Assembly: GCA_009930125.1 (NCBI GenBank)
Contig: RZYZ01000040.1
Location: 1-12,657 of the forward strand
DNA length: 12,657 bases
Origin: Clostridia bacterium
GTDB taxonomy: Bacteria; Bacillota; Clostridia; Clostridiales; Clostridiaceae
Direction: 5' to 3'
In this document: piece after piece, positions 6,532 through 12,580 of the stretch
Layout: every line of letters starts with the position of its first letter
Numbering within the stretch: the stretch's first letter is position 1
Translations under genes and position numbers: made by a program
Notes under the pieces: generated by a model
Seen by the model: only the letters and a program-made list of their open reading frames with translations
What the model was told of the DNA's origin: nothing
The model's database searches: none

Positions 6532-8826
6532 TCACTGTTTTTCCACAAAGATATTTCCGCTGTAACCATCCACGGTGACGCGCATGCCATCGGGTATTCT
6601 GCATGCACCCGGCACGGAAACCACAGCGGGAATCCGATATTCTCTGGCTACGATGGAGCTGTGCGAAAGAATGCCTCCGGATTCGGCGATGACCGCTCCT
6701 GCTCTGGCAAAGAGCGGTGACCAGCCCACATCGGAATAGGGAATGATGAGCACATCTCCTTCCAGCAGTCTTTCAAAATCCGCAAAGCCATTAAGGACCC
6801 GTGCGGGACCGCTGTATACGCCAAGGGAGGTGGGAATTCCCCTGTAATCCTCACAGGCTTCTTCCTGGCAGGGTGGCTGCTCCTTTCCCACGATGATCTC
6901 CGGAACATTCATCTTTTCATAACGCAGCAGCTTCTCCTTCCGGTCCCTTACAAGTTCCTTCAGCGGAAGCGTCTTCTTCTCTTCAATGAGCTCCACCAGC
7001 TCATTCCAGTAGAGATAGTAGACATCCTCCTGATTGTCCAGTAGGCCTTCTCTGGCCAGCTCTTTTCCCATCTTCACAAAGACATTACGAAACTGTCCGT
7101 AGCCGAAGGTGTAGAGGGAGCTGATGGATTCGCGCAGCACCGCATAGCGACTGGTTCTTCTGTAGAATGCGCCATAGAACCCTTTTTTGAGCATCGGCAG
7201 CTTCAGCGCACTGAGCTTGACTCTATCATCGCCTTTCACAGGTTCTGCCGCCATTTCAATCATCTTCAGAATCAGCTCCGGCGTTTCCCTCCAGGGAATC
7301 TTAGAGCAGTCATTGCCGCTGTCGCTGAAGTGCCCGAATCGTTTCAGAAAATCTGCTATCTCCTTGTCCAGATTCTCCTGATCTTCTTCCGTCAATGCGT
7401 CATTGGGCAGCTGATATTTCTTTTTGAGCTCAGTCAGGTGGTAATGGGGGCTGTATTTGTTGGCTGCCTCTTCCACTCCTTCAAGAAGGAGACTCCGGAT
7501 GTCATGACCTTCCTTCCGGAGAAACCCTGCAAGCATTCTGTGATGCATCATCAGTTCCATGGGCAGAATGATGTTGAAATAGGCTACGGCTTCCGTTTCC
7601 TCTGAGATCCTTCTTGCGATCATCAGATCCTCTTCCATGGAGCTGCTGCGATCAAGCTCCTCCCTGATGTCCTCGTAGATCTTCCATTTCTGAGGCTCCA
7701 TTTTCAGGTACCTTTTCTCTGCCGTCAGAAAGCTTCTCGAAATTTTCACAAATCCAGGCAGCCGCTTCACAGCCTTCATACCGGGTTTCATGTGGGGCTT
7801 TCTGGGACCATCCTGTTCCAGTCCCAGCAGAAGTTCCAGCCCCTCATAGGGAATACCCAGGCTTTCAAAGACCTGCCCGAAAAGAGCCATATTGAAGTAG
7901 GCCCGTCCATAGTAATAACCTGTGAGATTATCAGGTTCAATGGTGGCATCGCCTGTGAGCTGGGACAGAATCCGTGCCCAGATCTTATTGATCATGGACG
8001 TGTTCACGGACCACACCAGGGGCTTGATGATGCCTGGAAGCATCTCTTTGGTGATGCGGTTGGAATAGATCGGAATGTCCAGCTGGGTGATGGGACGCAC
8101 CTGGAGAAAATAGAGCCTTTCCCCGTCATAAGCCCATTCCAGATCTACGGGTTTCCCGTAGGATTTCGCAAGGTTATGGGCGTGCTCAGCCAGTTCTTTC
8201 GCGAAGGATTCCGTGATGATGTGCTCCTCGGGTTTTTCGATCCAGTTGCCCCATTTGGATACCCATCGCTCCGGACTCGTTCTAGCCTGCACCTGCTCAT
8301 CCCCGTTTCCCTCTCCCGCTTCAATGATGATTTCAGACAGACCGGTGATGGGATTTTTGGAAAAAATAACCCCAGACGTTCTGGCATCGACCATTTCCTG
8401 AATGATCACCGCCATGAGAATCGACTGGGTGTCTATATGGTTGTTCTCGCAGTATGCGCGAAGCTTTTCCTCATATAAGGACTGCCAGACCTTCATGATG
8501 GAGGTGATGATTTCCTCTTCTCCCCGTACATCCAGATAACTCTGAAAAAGACCAGCACAAGAAAACTCGCTGTGATCTTCGATAGATGCAGACGAGCGAA
8601 CCGCATAGGCCTTATCCGGCTGGATGTATCCTTTTAGCTCCTCACGGATCTCCATAAGAACCGATTCTCCCAGAAGGAGATAATCGTTCAGGGCATCCCA
8701 GCTCAGGACACACCCTTTGGGTACAGCATATTTTTTTCGGAGCAGATAGCGCAGGTTCGTGGTTTTGGATCCTCCTTTGATTCCGATGGAAGAATCCTCC
8801 AGTGCATACAGGTACTTCTCTCTCAT
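6532..8826 (-). CDS. PEP synthase/rifampin-phosphotransferase-like dikinase
   Basis: A 764-residue protein. The N-terminal ATP-grasp domain (about 1-250) has GGSKTTN (18-24), AVRSSASIEDHSEFSCAG (75-92), SGVIFSKNPITG (151-162) and DLEWAYDGERLYFLQVRPIT (228-247). A middle region (about 255-640) has no motif I can name. The C-terminal swivelling domain has ESGGILSHSSIVARE with the phosphorylatable His at about residue 722. These enzymes form a phosphohistidine from ATP and pass the phosphate on. Unlike true PEP synthase there is no C-terminal PEP/pyruvate barrel, and the order matches rifampin phosphotransferase, so the acceptor may be another small molecule. The chosen ATG at 8826 follows GAGGGGATTCCA, a strong ribosome site. 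A longer frame could start at a TTG (8880), but it lacks such a site. It is the first gene of the four-gene operon, 15 bases before the PlsY-like gene. Confidence 0.85.
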   Translation of the reverse strand: MREKYLYALEDSSIGIKGGSKTTNLRYLLRKKYAVPKGCVLSWDALNDYLLLGESVLMEIREELKGYIQPDKAYAVRSSASIEDHSEFSCAGLFQSYLDVRGEEEIITSIMKVWQSLYEEKLRAYCENNHIDTQSILMAVIIQEMVDARTSGVIFSKNPITGLSEIIIEAGEGNGDEQVQARTSPERWVSKWGNWIEKPEEHIITESFAKELAEHAHNLAKSYGKPVDLEWAYDGERLYFLQVRPITQLDIPIYSNRITKEMLPGIIKPLVWSVNTSMINKIWARILSQLTGDATIEPDNLTGYYYGRAYFNMALFGQVFESLGIPYEGLELLLGLEQDGPRKPHMKPGMKAVKRLPGFVKISRSFLTAEKRYLKMEPQKWKIYEDIREELDRSSSMEEDLMIARRISEETEAVAYFNIILPMELMMHHRMLAGFLRKEGHDIRSLLLEGVEEAANKYSPHYHLTELKKKYQLPNDALTEEDQENLDKEIADFLKRFGHFSDSGNDCSKIPWRETPELILKMIEMAAEPVKGDDRVKLSALKLPMLKKGFYGAFYRRTSRYAVLRESISSLYTFGYGQFRNVFVKMGKELAREGLLDNQEDVYYLYWNELVELIEEKKTLPLKELVRDRKEKLLRYEKMNVPEIIVGKEQPPCQEEACEDYRGIPTSLGVYSGPARVLNGFADFERLLEGDVLIIPYSDVGWSPLFARAGAVIAESGGILSHSSIVAREYRIPAVVSVPGACRIPDGMRVTVDGYSGNIFVEKQ

Positions 8827-8939
8827 TGGAATCCCCTCATTTTTATTTTCATTAAATCTTTGCATCGGGTTATCATGCAAAACAATATGATTGGATAATC
8901 GCTTTATGTACTATTCGACATAATCCTACCCTATTCTAT
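8827..8939 (-). promoter_or_regulatory. structured 5' leader of the exporter operon
   Basis: The predicted transcript leader is about 113 bases. Two hairpins can be drawn: one pairs TTATGT with ACATAA (8904-8923), and one pairs TTTGCAT with ATGCAAA (8859-8865 with 8875-8881, 9-base loop). The second sits about 20 bases upstream of the GAGGGG ribosome site. Neither matches a riboswitch class I know and neither has a U-tract, so they are described only as possible structure. Confidence 0.25.
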
Positions 8940-8945
8940 AGCTGT

Positions 8946-8974
8946 ATTATAAACCATGCTGGTTATTCTCACTA
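8946..8974 (-). promoter_or_regulatory. promoter of the four-gene exporter operon
   Basis: On the minus strand there is a perfect -10 TATAAT (8946-8951), a 17-base spacer and a weak -35 TAGTGA (8969-8974, 3 of 6 matches). Predicted start is near 8939. A weak -35 beside a consensus -10 can indicate activator dependence, but no operator is recognised here. Confidence 0.5.
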
Positions 8975-9035
8975 CACAGCCGGATAACTTTGACAAAATA
9001 TTCATAACGTTTCCATATTATCCATGACCTGTGAA

Positions 9036-9082
9036 AAAATAACAGAGCCTTCGCTTTGTTCAAGCGAAAGCCCTGTTATTTT
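9036..9082 (-). terminator. strong hairpin terminator after the tocopherol-cyclase-like gene
   Basis: A 21-position stem pairs 9036-9056 with 9062-9082. It has two mismatches (9046/9072 and 9049/9069) and a 5-base loop. On the minus strand it ends in TTATTTTTTC. It begins 7 bases past the stop at 9089. Because the base of the stem is A/T-rich on both sides, it could also stop plus-strand transcription. Confidence 0.85.
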
Positions 9083-9088
9083 CATCTT

Positions 9089-10006
9089 CTAATAGTGCAC
9101 ATCGATGGATCCGCGGGTGGTTTCAAGATGCACAATCTCCTTCTTTCCCTGCCAGAGAAGGACCTCCACCCTTCCATCCAGAGACTCCTTGATTTTCGCC
9201 TTCATTTCTCCACCCTTCGGTGAGGCTAAAGCAACGGGATGCGCCTGCCTGGCCCGGATCAGCACTTTGTATCCGCCTTTCGACAGGACTGCCACAAAGG
9301 CATCAGTGCGCACCTTGAAGTGGCGCATTCTGCTCCCTTCAATGCTGGAGAACCGGTATTCTTTCCCTTCATGATGAAGCACGAGAAAGAACCCTTTGGC
9401 GTGCTTTCCAAGGACTGGCACGGTGGCATAGCTGAAGGCCATGGAACTTTCTTCCCAGTCATTGGCCTGGACCCATACATATTCTCTCGGAAAACCCGTT
9501 CCCCAGTCCTTCTCCACGTACCCGGACGCCTTTTCCACTGACCACATTCTTTCTCCGATCCTGAGGTTCCCACTGACCTCATGGTTCATGCTGATGATGG
9601 CATGGTTGCATTCATTGGGAAAAGGGGTAAGCCATCCCATGATGCCAGGCTTCAGAAAGGAAGTTCGGATGGGTGTGAATTTGCTGAAGGTGAATGTGCC
9701 CTTCACCGGATTTCCATTCAGAAGAAAATCCAGAACCATCTCTTTTTCCGACAGAGTGTTCTTTCCGATCCGAAGAATGAAGGGGTCCTTCTCAAAGGAG
9801 AAAGCCTCTATGGGATAGCGGATATAAGACGTCTTCTGATCCAGGCTGCTGGTGAACTGTAGAAAGGCATGCCGGGTCTCTTCATGGGTCGTATAGCCCC
9901 ATATGACGGAAAACATCAGATCATTTTTCCGGTCATCCACTTTACAGAACCATCCCTCAAAAGCGTCTTTTTTCTCCAAACCTACCCTGATTCCGAACTG
10001 ATTCAT
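9089..10006 (-). CDS. tocopherol cyclase-like family protein
   Basis: A 305-residue protein with the tocopherol-cyclase-like pattern: an N-terminal FEGWFCKV segment (about 16-23), then GYVEKDWGTGFPREYVWVQA (162-181) with the conserved Glu-Lys-x-Trp-Gly and Trp-x-Gln-Ala-Asn features. The rest is beta-rich, in line with the lipocalin-like fold expected for the family. In plants and cyanobacteria the enzyme (VTE1) closes the chromanol ring of tocopherols. Bacillota are not known to make tocopherols, so the role here is unknown; a hydrophobic ligand or quinone-like substrate is inference. There is no signal peptide or membrane segment. The start at 10006 has TGAGGTG 4 bases upstream; the in-frame ATG at 10018 lacks a ribosome site and lies only about 15 bases from the predicted transcription start. 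It is transcribed alone, with its own promoter and terminator. Confidence 0.78.
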   Translation of the reverse strand: MNQFGIRVGLEKKDAFEGWFCKVDDRKNDLMFSVIWGYTTHEETRHAFLQFTSSLDQKTSYIRYPIEAFSFEKDPFILRIGKNTLSEKEMVLDFLLNGNPVKGTFTFSKFTPIRTSFLKPGIMGWLTPFPNECNHAIISMNHEVSGNLRIGERMWSVEKASGYVEKDWGTGFPREYVWVQANDWEESSMAFSYATVPVLGKHAKGFFLVLHHEGKEYRFSSIEGSRMRHFKVRTDAFVAVLSKGGYKVLIRARQAHPVALASPKGGEMKAKIKESLDGRVEVLLWQGKKEIVHLETTRGSIDVHY

Positions 10007-10039
10007 GCTGCACCTCATTTCATCGCACTGATTTTTCTC

Positions 10040-10048
10040 ATTATCTCA
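10040..10048 (-). promoter_or_regulatory. extended -10 promoter of the tocopherol-cyclase-like gene
   Basis: On the minus strand TGAGATAAT gives a TGn extension followed by GATAAT (5 of 6 matches). No good -35 lies at 16-18 bases, as is common for extended -10 promoters. Predicted start is near 10033, with a leader of about 27 bases to the ATG at 10006. Confidence 0.45.
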
Positions 10049-10260
10049 TGAATCGGAAGATGATGCATCGGTTTATCACGTTATGCACTGCAATTTCTGA
10101 TGCAGACAAAAAAGGTCAGGGCAGAAATTCTGAAAACGGAAGCGTCTGAGACTAATGAAATATTAAAGCATTCTACACCAGAACTTAAGAAATCTGTGTT
10201 ATCCTTTGACCTATAAGCATAAACACCAATCTCAAAAACGAACCATAAAAGGAGTATTAT
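10049..10260 (+). promoter_or_regulatory. upstream region of the DUF1002 gene
   Basis: No clear consensus promoter is visible on the plus strand. Two weak -10 candidates are an extended TGTTATCCT (10197-10205) and TATAAG (10212-10217); neither has a convincing -35. A strong ribosome site AAAGGAG ends 7 bases before the ATG at 10261. An inverted pair TGCATC/GATGCA flanks about 30 bases around 10063-10105; its meaning is unclear. Confidence 0.25.
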
Positions 10261-11235
10261 ATGATGAAACTAAAAAATGGAAATAAAAAAACATGGACCC
10301 CACTTCTGGCCATCATGATGGTTATGGCGCTATCCTTCTCCTTCATGGCAGAGAAAAAGGTTTCTGCCTCTGAGCTCACCCAGCCGGTGTTCGCCTACGG
10401 GGAAAGCCTGACGGATGCGGAAAAGGCTTCCACTGCAGATCTTCTTGATACAAGTGAGAATGCAGCGGAAATCGAAGTGAGGATCGATGAACTGAACGAT
10501 ATCCTGCACAACGACTATGACTACTATCAGGTCTATTCCTCCGTGTATCTTGAACCTGCTGACACCAGTGAAGGGGTCAACGTGGAAATCATCACTCCAC
10601 AGACCATCACAAAAATCACCCCAGCGCAGTATCAGAACGCCGCCATCACAGCAGGCGCTGTGAATCTCAACATCAGAATCGCCTCCGTGAAAGCGGTGGA
10701 TGGTTCCGGTGCACTGGCTGGTGTCTATAAGGCCTTCAGCGATGCCAATGCGGAGCTTCCGGAAGAAAACATCGTTGCCGCCCAGGAAGAACTGGAGGAA
10801 ACCTCCGACATCAGCGAAGAAAACGAAGGAAAAGAAGGGTTTTCCGATGAGCTTCTGAATGCAGCCATTGCGGAAATCAAAGCCCAGATCCAGAAGGAAA
10901 AAGACGAGAACAATGGTGAGATTTCAGAGACCACCATCATCAGCATCGTGAATACCGTCATCAACAACTATAATCTGGGTGATGTGCTCACAGAAGAAAA
11001 CAAGCAGAGACTCATCGATCTCATGGGCAAGTTCTCCGAGCTGGAGTTTACCGATGAGCAGAAAGAAGCCATCAAGGATTTCGGAAAGAACCTCATTGAA
11101 GAAGGCGGAGACCTTCTGGAGGATGTGAAATCCACCTGGGATGGTCTGGATGATGAAGTAAAGACCGGAATCACAGGCTTCTTCAAGGATCTCATGGAAG
11201 CCATCGCTGATTTCTTCAGAGGACTTTTTTCCTAG
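10261..11235 (+). CDS. secreted DUF1002 family protein (YpuA-like)
   Basis: A 324-residue protein. It has a basic N-terminus, a hydrophobic stretch at about 14-30 and a likely signal peptidase site after VSA (residue 36), so it should be exported. The core follows the DUF1002 pattern: ESLTDAEKASTADLL (48-62), VEIITPQTITKITPAQYQNA (108-127), AAITAGAVNLNIRIASVKAV (127-146) and SGALAGVYKAFSDA (149-162). B. subtilis YpuA is the family member I recall; function is unknown. After residue 165 comes a strongly acidic linker (EEELEETSDISEENEG-like) and long amphipathic helices ending in DLMEAIADFFRGLFS, which could associate with a surface. The ATG at 10261 has AAAGGAG 7 bases upstream; a second ATG follows directly. 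It is monocistronic with its own terminator 66 bases downstream. Family call is good; role is unknown. Confidence 0.85.
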   Translation: MMKLKNGNKKTWTPLLAIMMVMALSFSFMAEKKVSASELTQPVFAYGESLTDAEKASTADLLDTSENAAEIEVRIDELNDILHNDYDYYQVYSSVYLEPADTSEGVNVEIITPQTITKITPAQYQNAAITAGAVNLNIRIASVKAVDGSGALAGVYKAFSDANAELPEENIVAAQEELEETSDISEENEGKEGFSDELLNAAIAEIKAQIQKEKDENNGEISETTIISIVNTVINNYNLGDVLTEENKQRLIDLMGKFSELEFTDEQKEAIKDFGKNLIEEGGDLLEDVKSTWDGLDDEVKTGITGFFKDLMEAIADFFRGLFS

Positions 11236-11300
11236 CAATCAGTAAACTGAAACCAACCTAGGAAAAGATAATTAATAATAGCCTATCAACTGACCATTAG

Positions 11301-11330
11301 AGAGTTCCATCCATCGGATGGGACTCTTTT
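11301..11330 (+). terminator. Rho-independent terminator of the DUF1002 gene
   Basis: AGAGTTCCATCC (11301-11312) pairs with GGATGGGACTCT (11316-11327) around a 3-base loop. There is one G-U pair, followed by TTTTC. This is a compact and convincing terminator. Confidence 0.85.
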
Positions 11331-11388
11331 CTATGCCGCTTTCTCCGTAAAAGCAGGGTAAGTTGTGAGCCTTTAAAATGTAAGTGGC

Positions 11389-11415
11389 GGATTCATCTGC
11401 TGGAAGGCAGAATCC
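11389..11415 (+). other. small imperfect hairpin in intergenic DNA
   Basis: GGATT (11389-11393) pairs with AATCC (11411-11415) and CTGC (11397-11400) with GCAG (11407-11410). CAT is bulged and the loop has 6 bases. It has no U-tract and lies upstream of the small membrane protein's promoter. The rest of 11331-11463 shows nothing recognisable. Confidence 0.25.
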
Positions 11416-11463
11416 ATCCGTTCATATTATTCACATAGACTGCAAAGGAAATTCATCTTCTGG

Positions 11464-11472
11464 TGTTACAAT
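11464..11472 (+). promoter_or_regulatory. extended -10 promoter of the small membrane protein gene
   Basis: TGTTACAAT gives a TGn extension and TACAAT (5 of 6 matches). No good -35 is visible. Transcription would start near 11479, leaving about 20 bases before the ATG at 11499 but only about 5 before the ATG at 11484. This favours the shorter protein. Confidence 0.45.
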
Positions 11473-11498
11473 AAGAAAAAAGAATGGAGATGCTTGTC

Positions 11499-11744
11499 AT
11501 GAAAAACAGTGCTCTCTACAAAATCCTTGGTGGCACCGTCGGGTTTCTCGTAGGCATCATCGCCGGTGGCTATCTGGGCCTGGTCCTTGGCGGAACATTT
11601 CTCGGCGGATTTGATATCTATGAGTCCATCGGCATGGAAGGCTATGAACTGACCACCTACATCGGTGCCGTCATAGGGGCTGTGGCATTCGCCTTATGGG
11701 GTATTCGCATCGCCATGAAGATTTCCACTCAGAAAGAGAAATAA
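11499..11744 (+). CDS. small membrane protein, two glycine-rich helices, unknown function
   Basis: An 81-residue protein I do not recognise. Two hydrophobic segments are clear. The first, about residues 8-31, is rich in glycine at 3-4 residue spacing (GGTVGFLVGIIAGGYLGLVLGG), a glycine-zipper pattern that favours tight helix packing or oligomers. The second, about 53-72 (TYIGAVIGAVAFALWGIRIA), is followed by a basic tail (MKISTQKEK). The linker between them is acidic. Its size and layout resemble a small integral membrane subunit, but no family motif supports a function. The ATG at 11499 is preferred over an in-frame ATG at 11484: GGAG lies 9 bases upstream of it, and the predicted promoter leaves almost no leader for the longer form. 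The stop codon is part of the downstream terminator hairpin. Confidence 0.7.
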   Translation: MKNSALYKILGGTVGFLVGIIAGGYLGLVLGGTFLGGFDIYESIGMEGYELTTYIGAVIGAVAFALWGIRIAMKISTQKEK

Positions 11745-11789
11745 CAGCAGAAATCAGATTTACGTTCTGATTCTGCTGTTATTTTTCTT
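11739..11789. terminator. bidirectional terminator between convergent genes
   Basis: The stem pairs 11739-11758 with 11766-11784: 19 base pairs, one bulged A and a 7-base loop. It is followed on the plus strand by TTTTTCTTT. On the minus strand it is followed by TTATTTCTC, so it can serve the cyclotransferase-like gene coming from the right as well. It overlaps the stop codon of the small membrane protein gene. Confidence 0.85.
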
Positions 11790-11815
11790 TGCGTCCATGA
11801 CAGTTCCTATGGGTT

Positions 11816-12289
11816 TCAATCAATTTCCAGATTCCGGATGCTCTTCTCCAGAGCTTCCAGAAGGTAGACCACATCGAATCCGAAGCTTCTGTAGCCTTCA
11901 ATGACCGTCTGGAGATAATCGCTGCTGGGCAGATTGTATTCACGGTTGTCCTCGTACTCCTTTCTCATGACATAGGCCATGGCGTGCACCACTTCTCCCT
12001 CTTCCGTCTTCACGGGCAGGTCCACCTTGTCATACATGAGCGGATACTCTTCATACTCGTCCAGAGAGACTTCATCTTCAGGAGTGAGTCTCCAGAGGCC
12101 CACAGGAACTGTGGACCCTTCCTTTTTTTCAATGGTCAGAAAAGCATTCTTTTCTTCTCCTTTGAAGAGAAGTCTATAACCCGATAGTATCCCTTTCCCG
12201 ATGACTTCCCCATCCGGGCATCTCTTTTTCATATCTTCCATATTCAGATTGGAACCGTAGGCCAGACTGATGGTTCTTTTTTCACTCAT
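11816..12289 (-). CDS. gamma-glutamylcyclotransferase-like (AIG2/GGCT) family protein
   Basis: A 157-residue cytoplasmic protein. It has the family's N-terminal substrate-binding YGSN motif at 11-14 (LAYGSNLN) and the catalytic glutamate context LDEYEEYP at 76-83, where Glu80 is the likely general acid/base. PVGLWRLTPEDEVSLD before it is the usual strand and helix leading to that residue. Family members release 5-oxoproline from gamma-glutamyl amines or peptides, acting in glutathione-type or gamma-glutamylamine turnover; the exact substrate here is unknown. Length is normal for a single-domain member. The ATG at 12289 has GGAGGGAG about 9 bases upstream. It is monocistronic, divergent from the gene at 12581 and convergent with the small membrane protein gene, sharing a terminator with it. 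Confidence 0.85.
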   Translation of the reverse strand: MSEKRTISLAYGSNLNMEDMKKRCPDGEVIGKGILSGYRLLFKGEEKNAFLTIEKKEGSTVPVGLWRLTPEDEVSLDEYEEYPLMYDKVDLPVKTEEGEVVHAMAYVMRKEYEDNREYNLPSSDYLQTVIEGYRSFGFDVVYLLEALEKSIRNLEID

Positions 12290-12336
12290 AGGTACGCACT
12301 CCCTCCATAATTAAAGAGAACAGAATTATTTTTATC

Positions 12337-12366
12337 ATCATAGCACATCCCGGTTTCCTGATGCAA
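12337..12366 (-). promoter_or_regulatory. promoter of the cyclotransferase-like gene
   Basis: On the minus strand: -35 TTGCAT (12361-12366), an 18-base spacer ending in a TGC extension, and -10 TATGAT (12337-12342). The predicted leader is about 40 bases. Confidence 0.5.
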
Positions 12367-12427
12367 TGTGATTTCAGAGAGAATCTGGTGATCCTCCATT
12401 ACCCCTCTATTTTTAAGAATCTTGCAG

Positions 12428-12456
12428 TTGTCAGCAGAAAATCAAGGTGATATTCT
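12428..12456 (+). promoter_or_regulatory. possible upstream promoter, plus strand
   Basis: TTGTCA (12428-12433), a 17-base spacer and TATTCT (12451-12456). It would give a leader of more than 110 bases for the gene at 12581. It may be a second promoter besides the closer extended -10 site. Confidence 0.3.
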
Positions 12457-12537
12457 GAAGGTGTACATCCTCTCAAAAGGAATTAACCTTATTAACAGCT
12501 CTACCGCATCAGATCTTACACCCTAGGAATCAGATGC

Positions 12538-12546
12538 TGCTATAGT
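12538..12546 (+). promoter_or_regulatory. extended -10 promoter of the right-edge gene
   Basis: TGCTATAGT: a TGn extension plus TATAGT (5 of 6 matches). Predicted start is near 12553, about 28 bases before the ATG at 12581. The spacing suits the GGAGGG ribosome site at 12567-12572. Confidence 0.45.
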
Positions 12547-12580
12547 GCATTCATGCTTGAGAAATTGGAGGGCAACCATC

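Noticed and set aside
7792..8478. A 228-codon plus-strand open frame
   Set aside because: It lies wholly antisense to the dikinase-like gene, has no ribosome site at its start and no family motif.
6532..8826. Calling the dikinase a true PEP synthase (ppsA)
   Set aside because: The PEP/pyruvate-binding barrel is absent and the His domain is C-terminal.
8827..8880. Longer N-terminus of the dikinase-like protein starting at TTG
   Set aside because: The TTG has no ribosome site, while GAGGGG lies at proper spacing before the ATG at 8826, where family similarity soon begins.
8990..9020. A perfect TTGACA (8990-8995) on the plus strand as part of a promoter
   Set aside because: No acceptable -10 lies 16-18 bases downstream, and transcription would run straight into the hairpin at 9036 with no plus-strand gene to serve.
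10007..10018. Upstream ATG of the tocopherol-cyclase-like gene
   Set aside because: It has no ribosome site and contains the AGGTG that serves the ATG at 10006.
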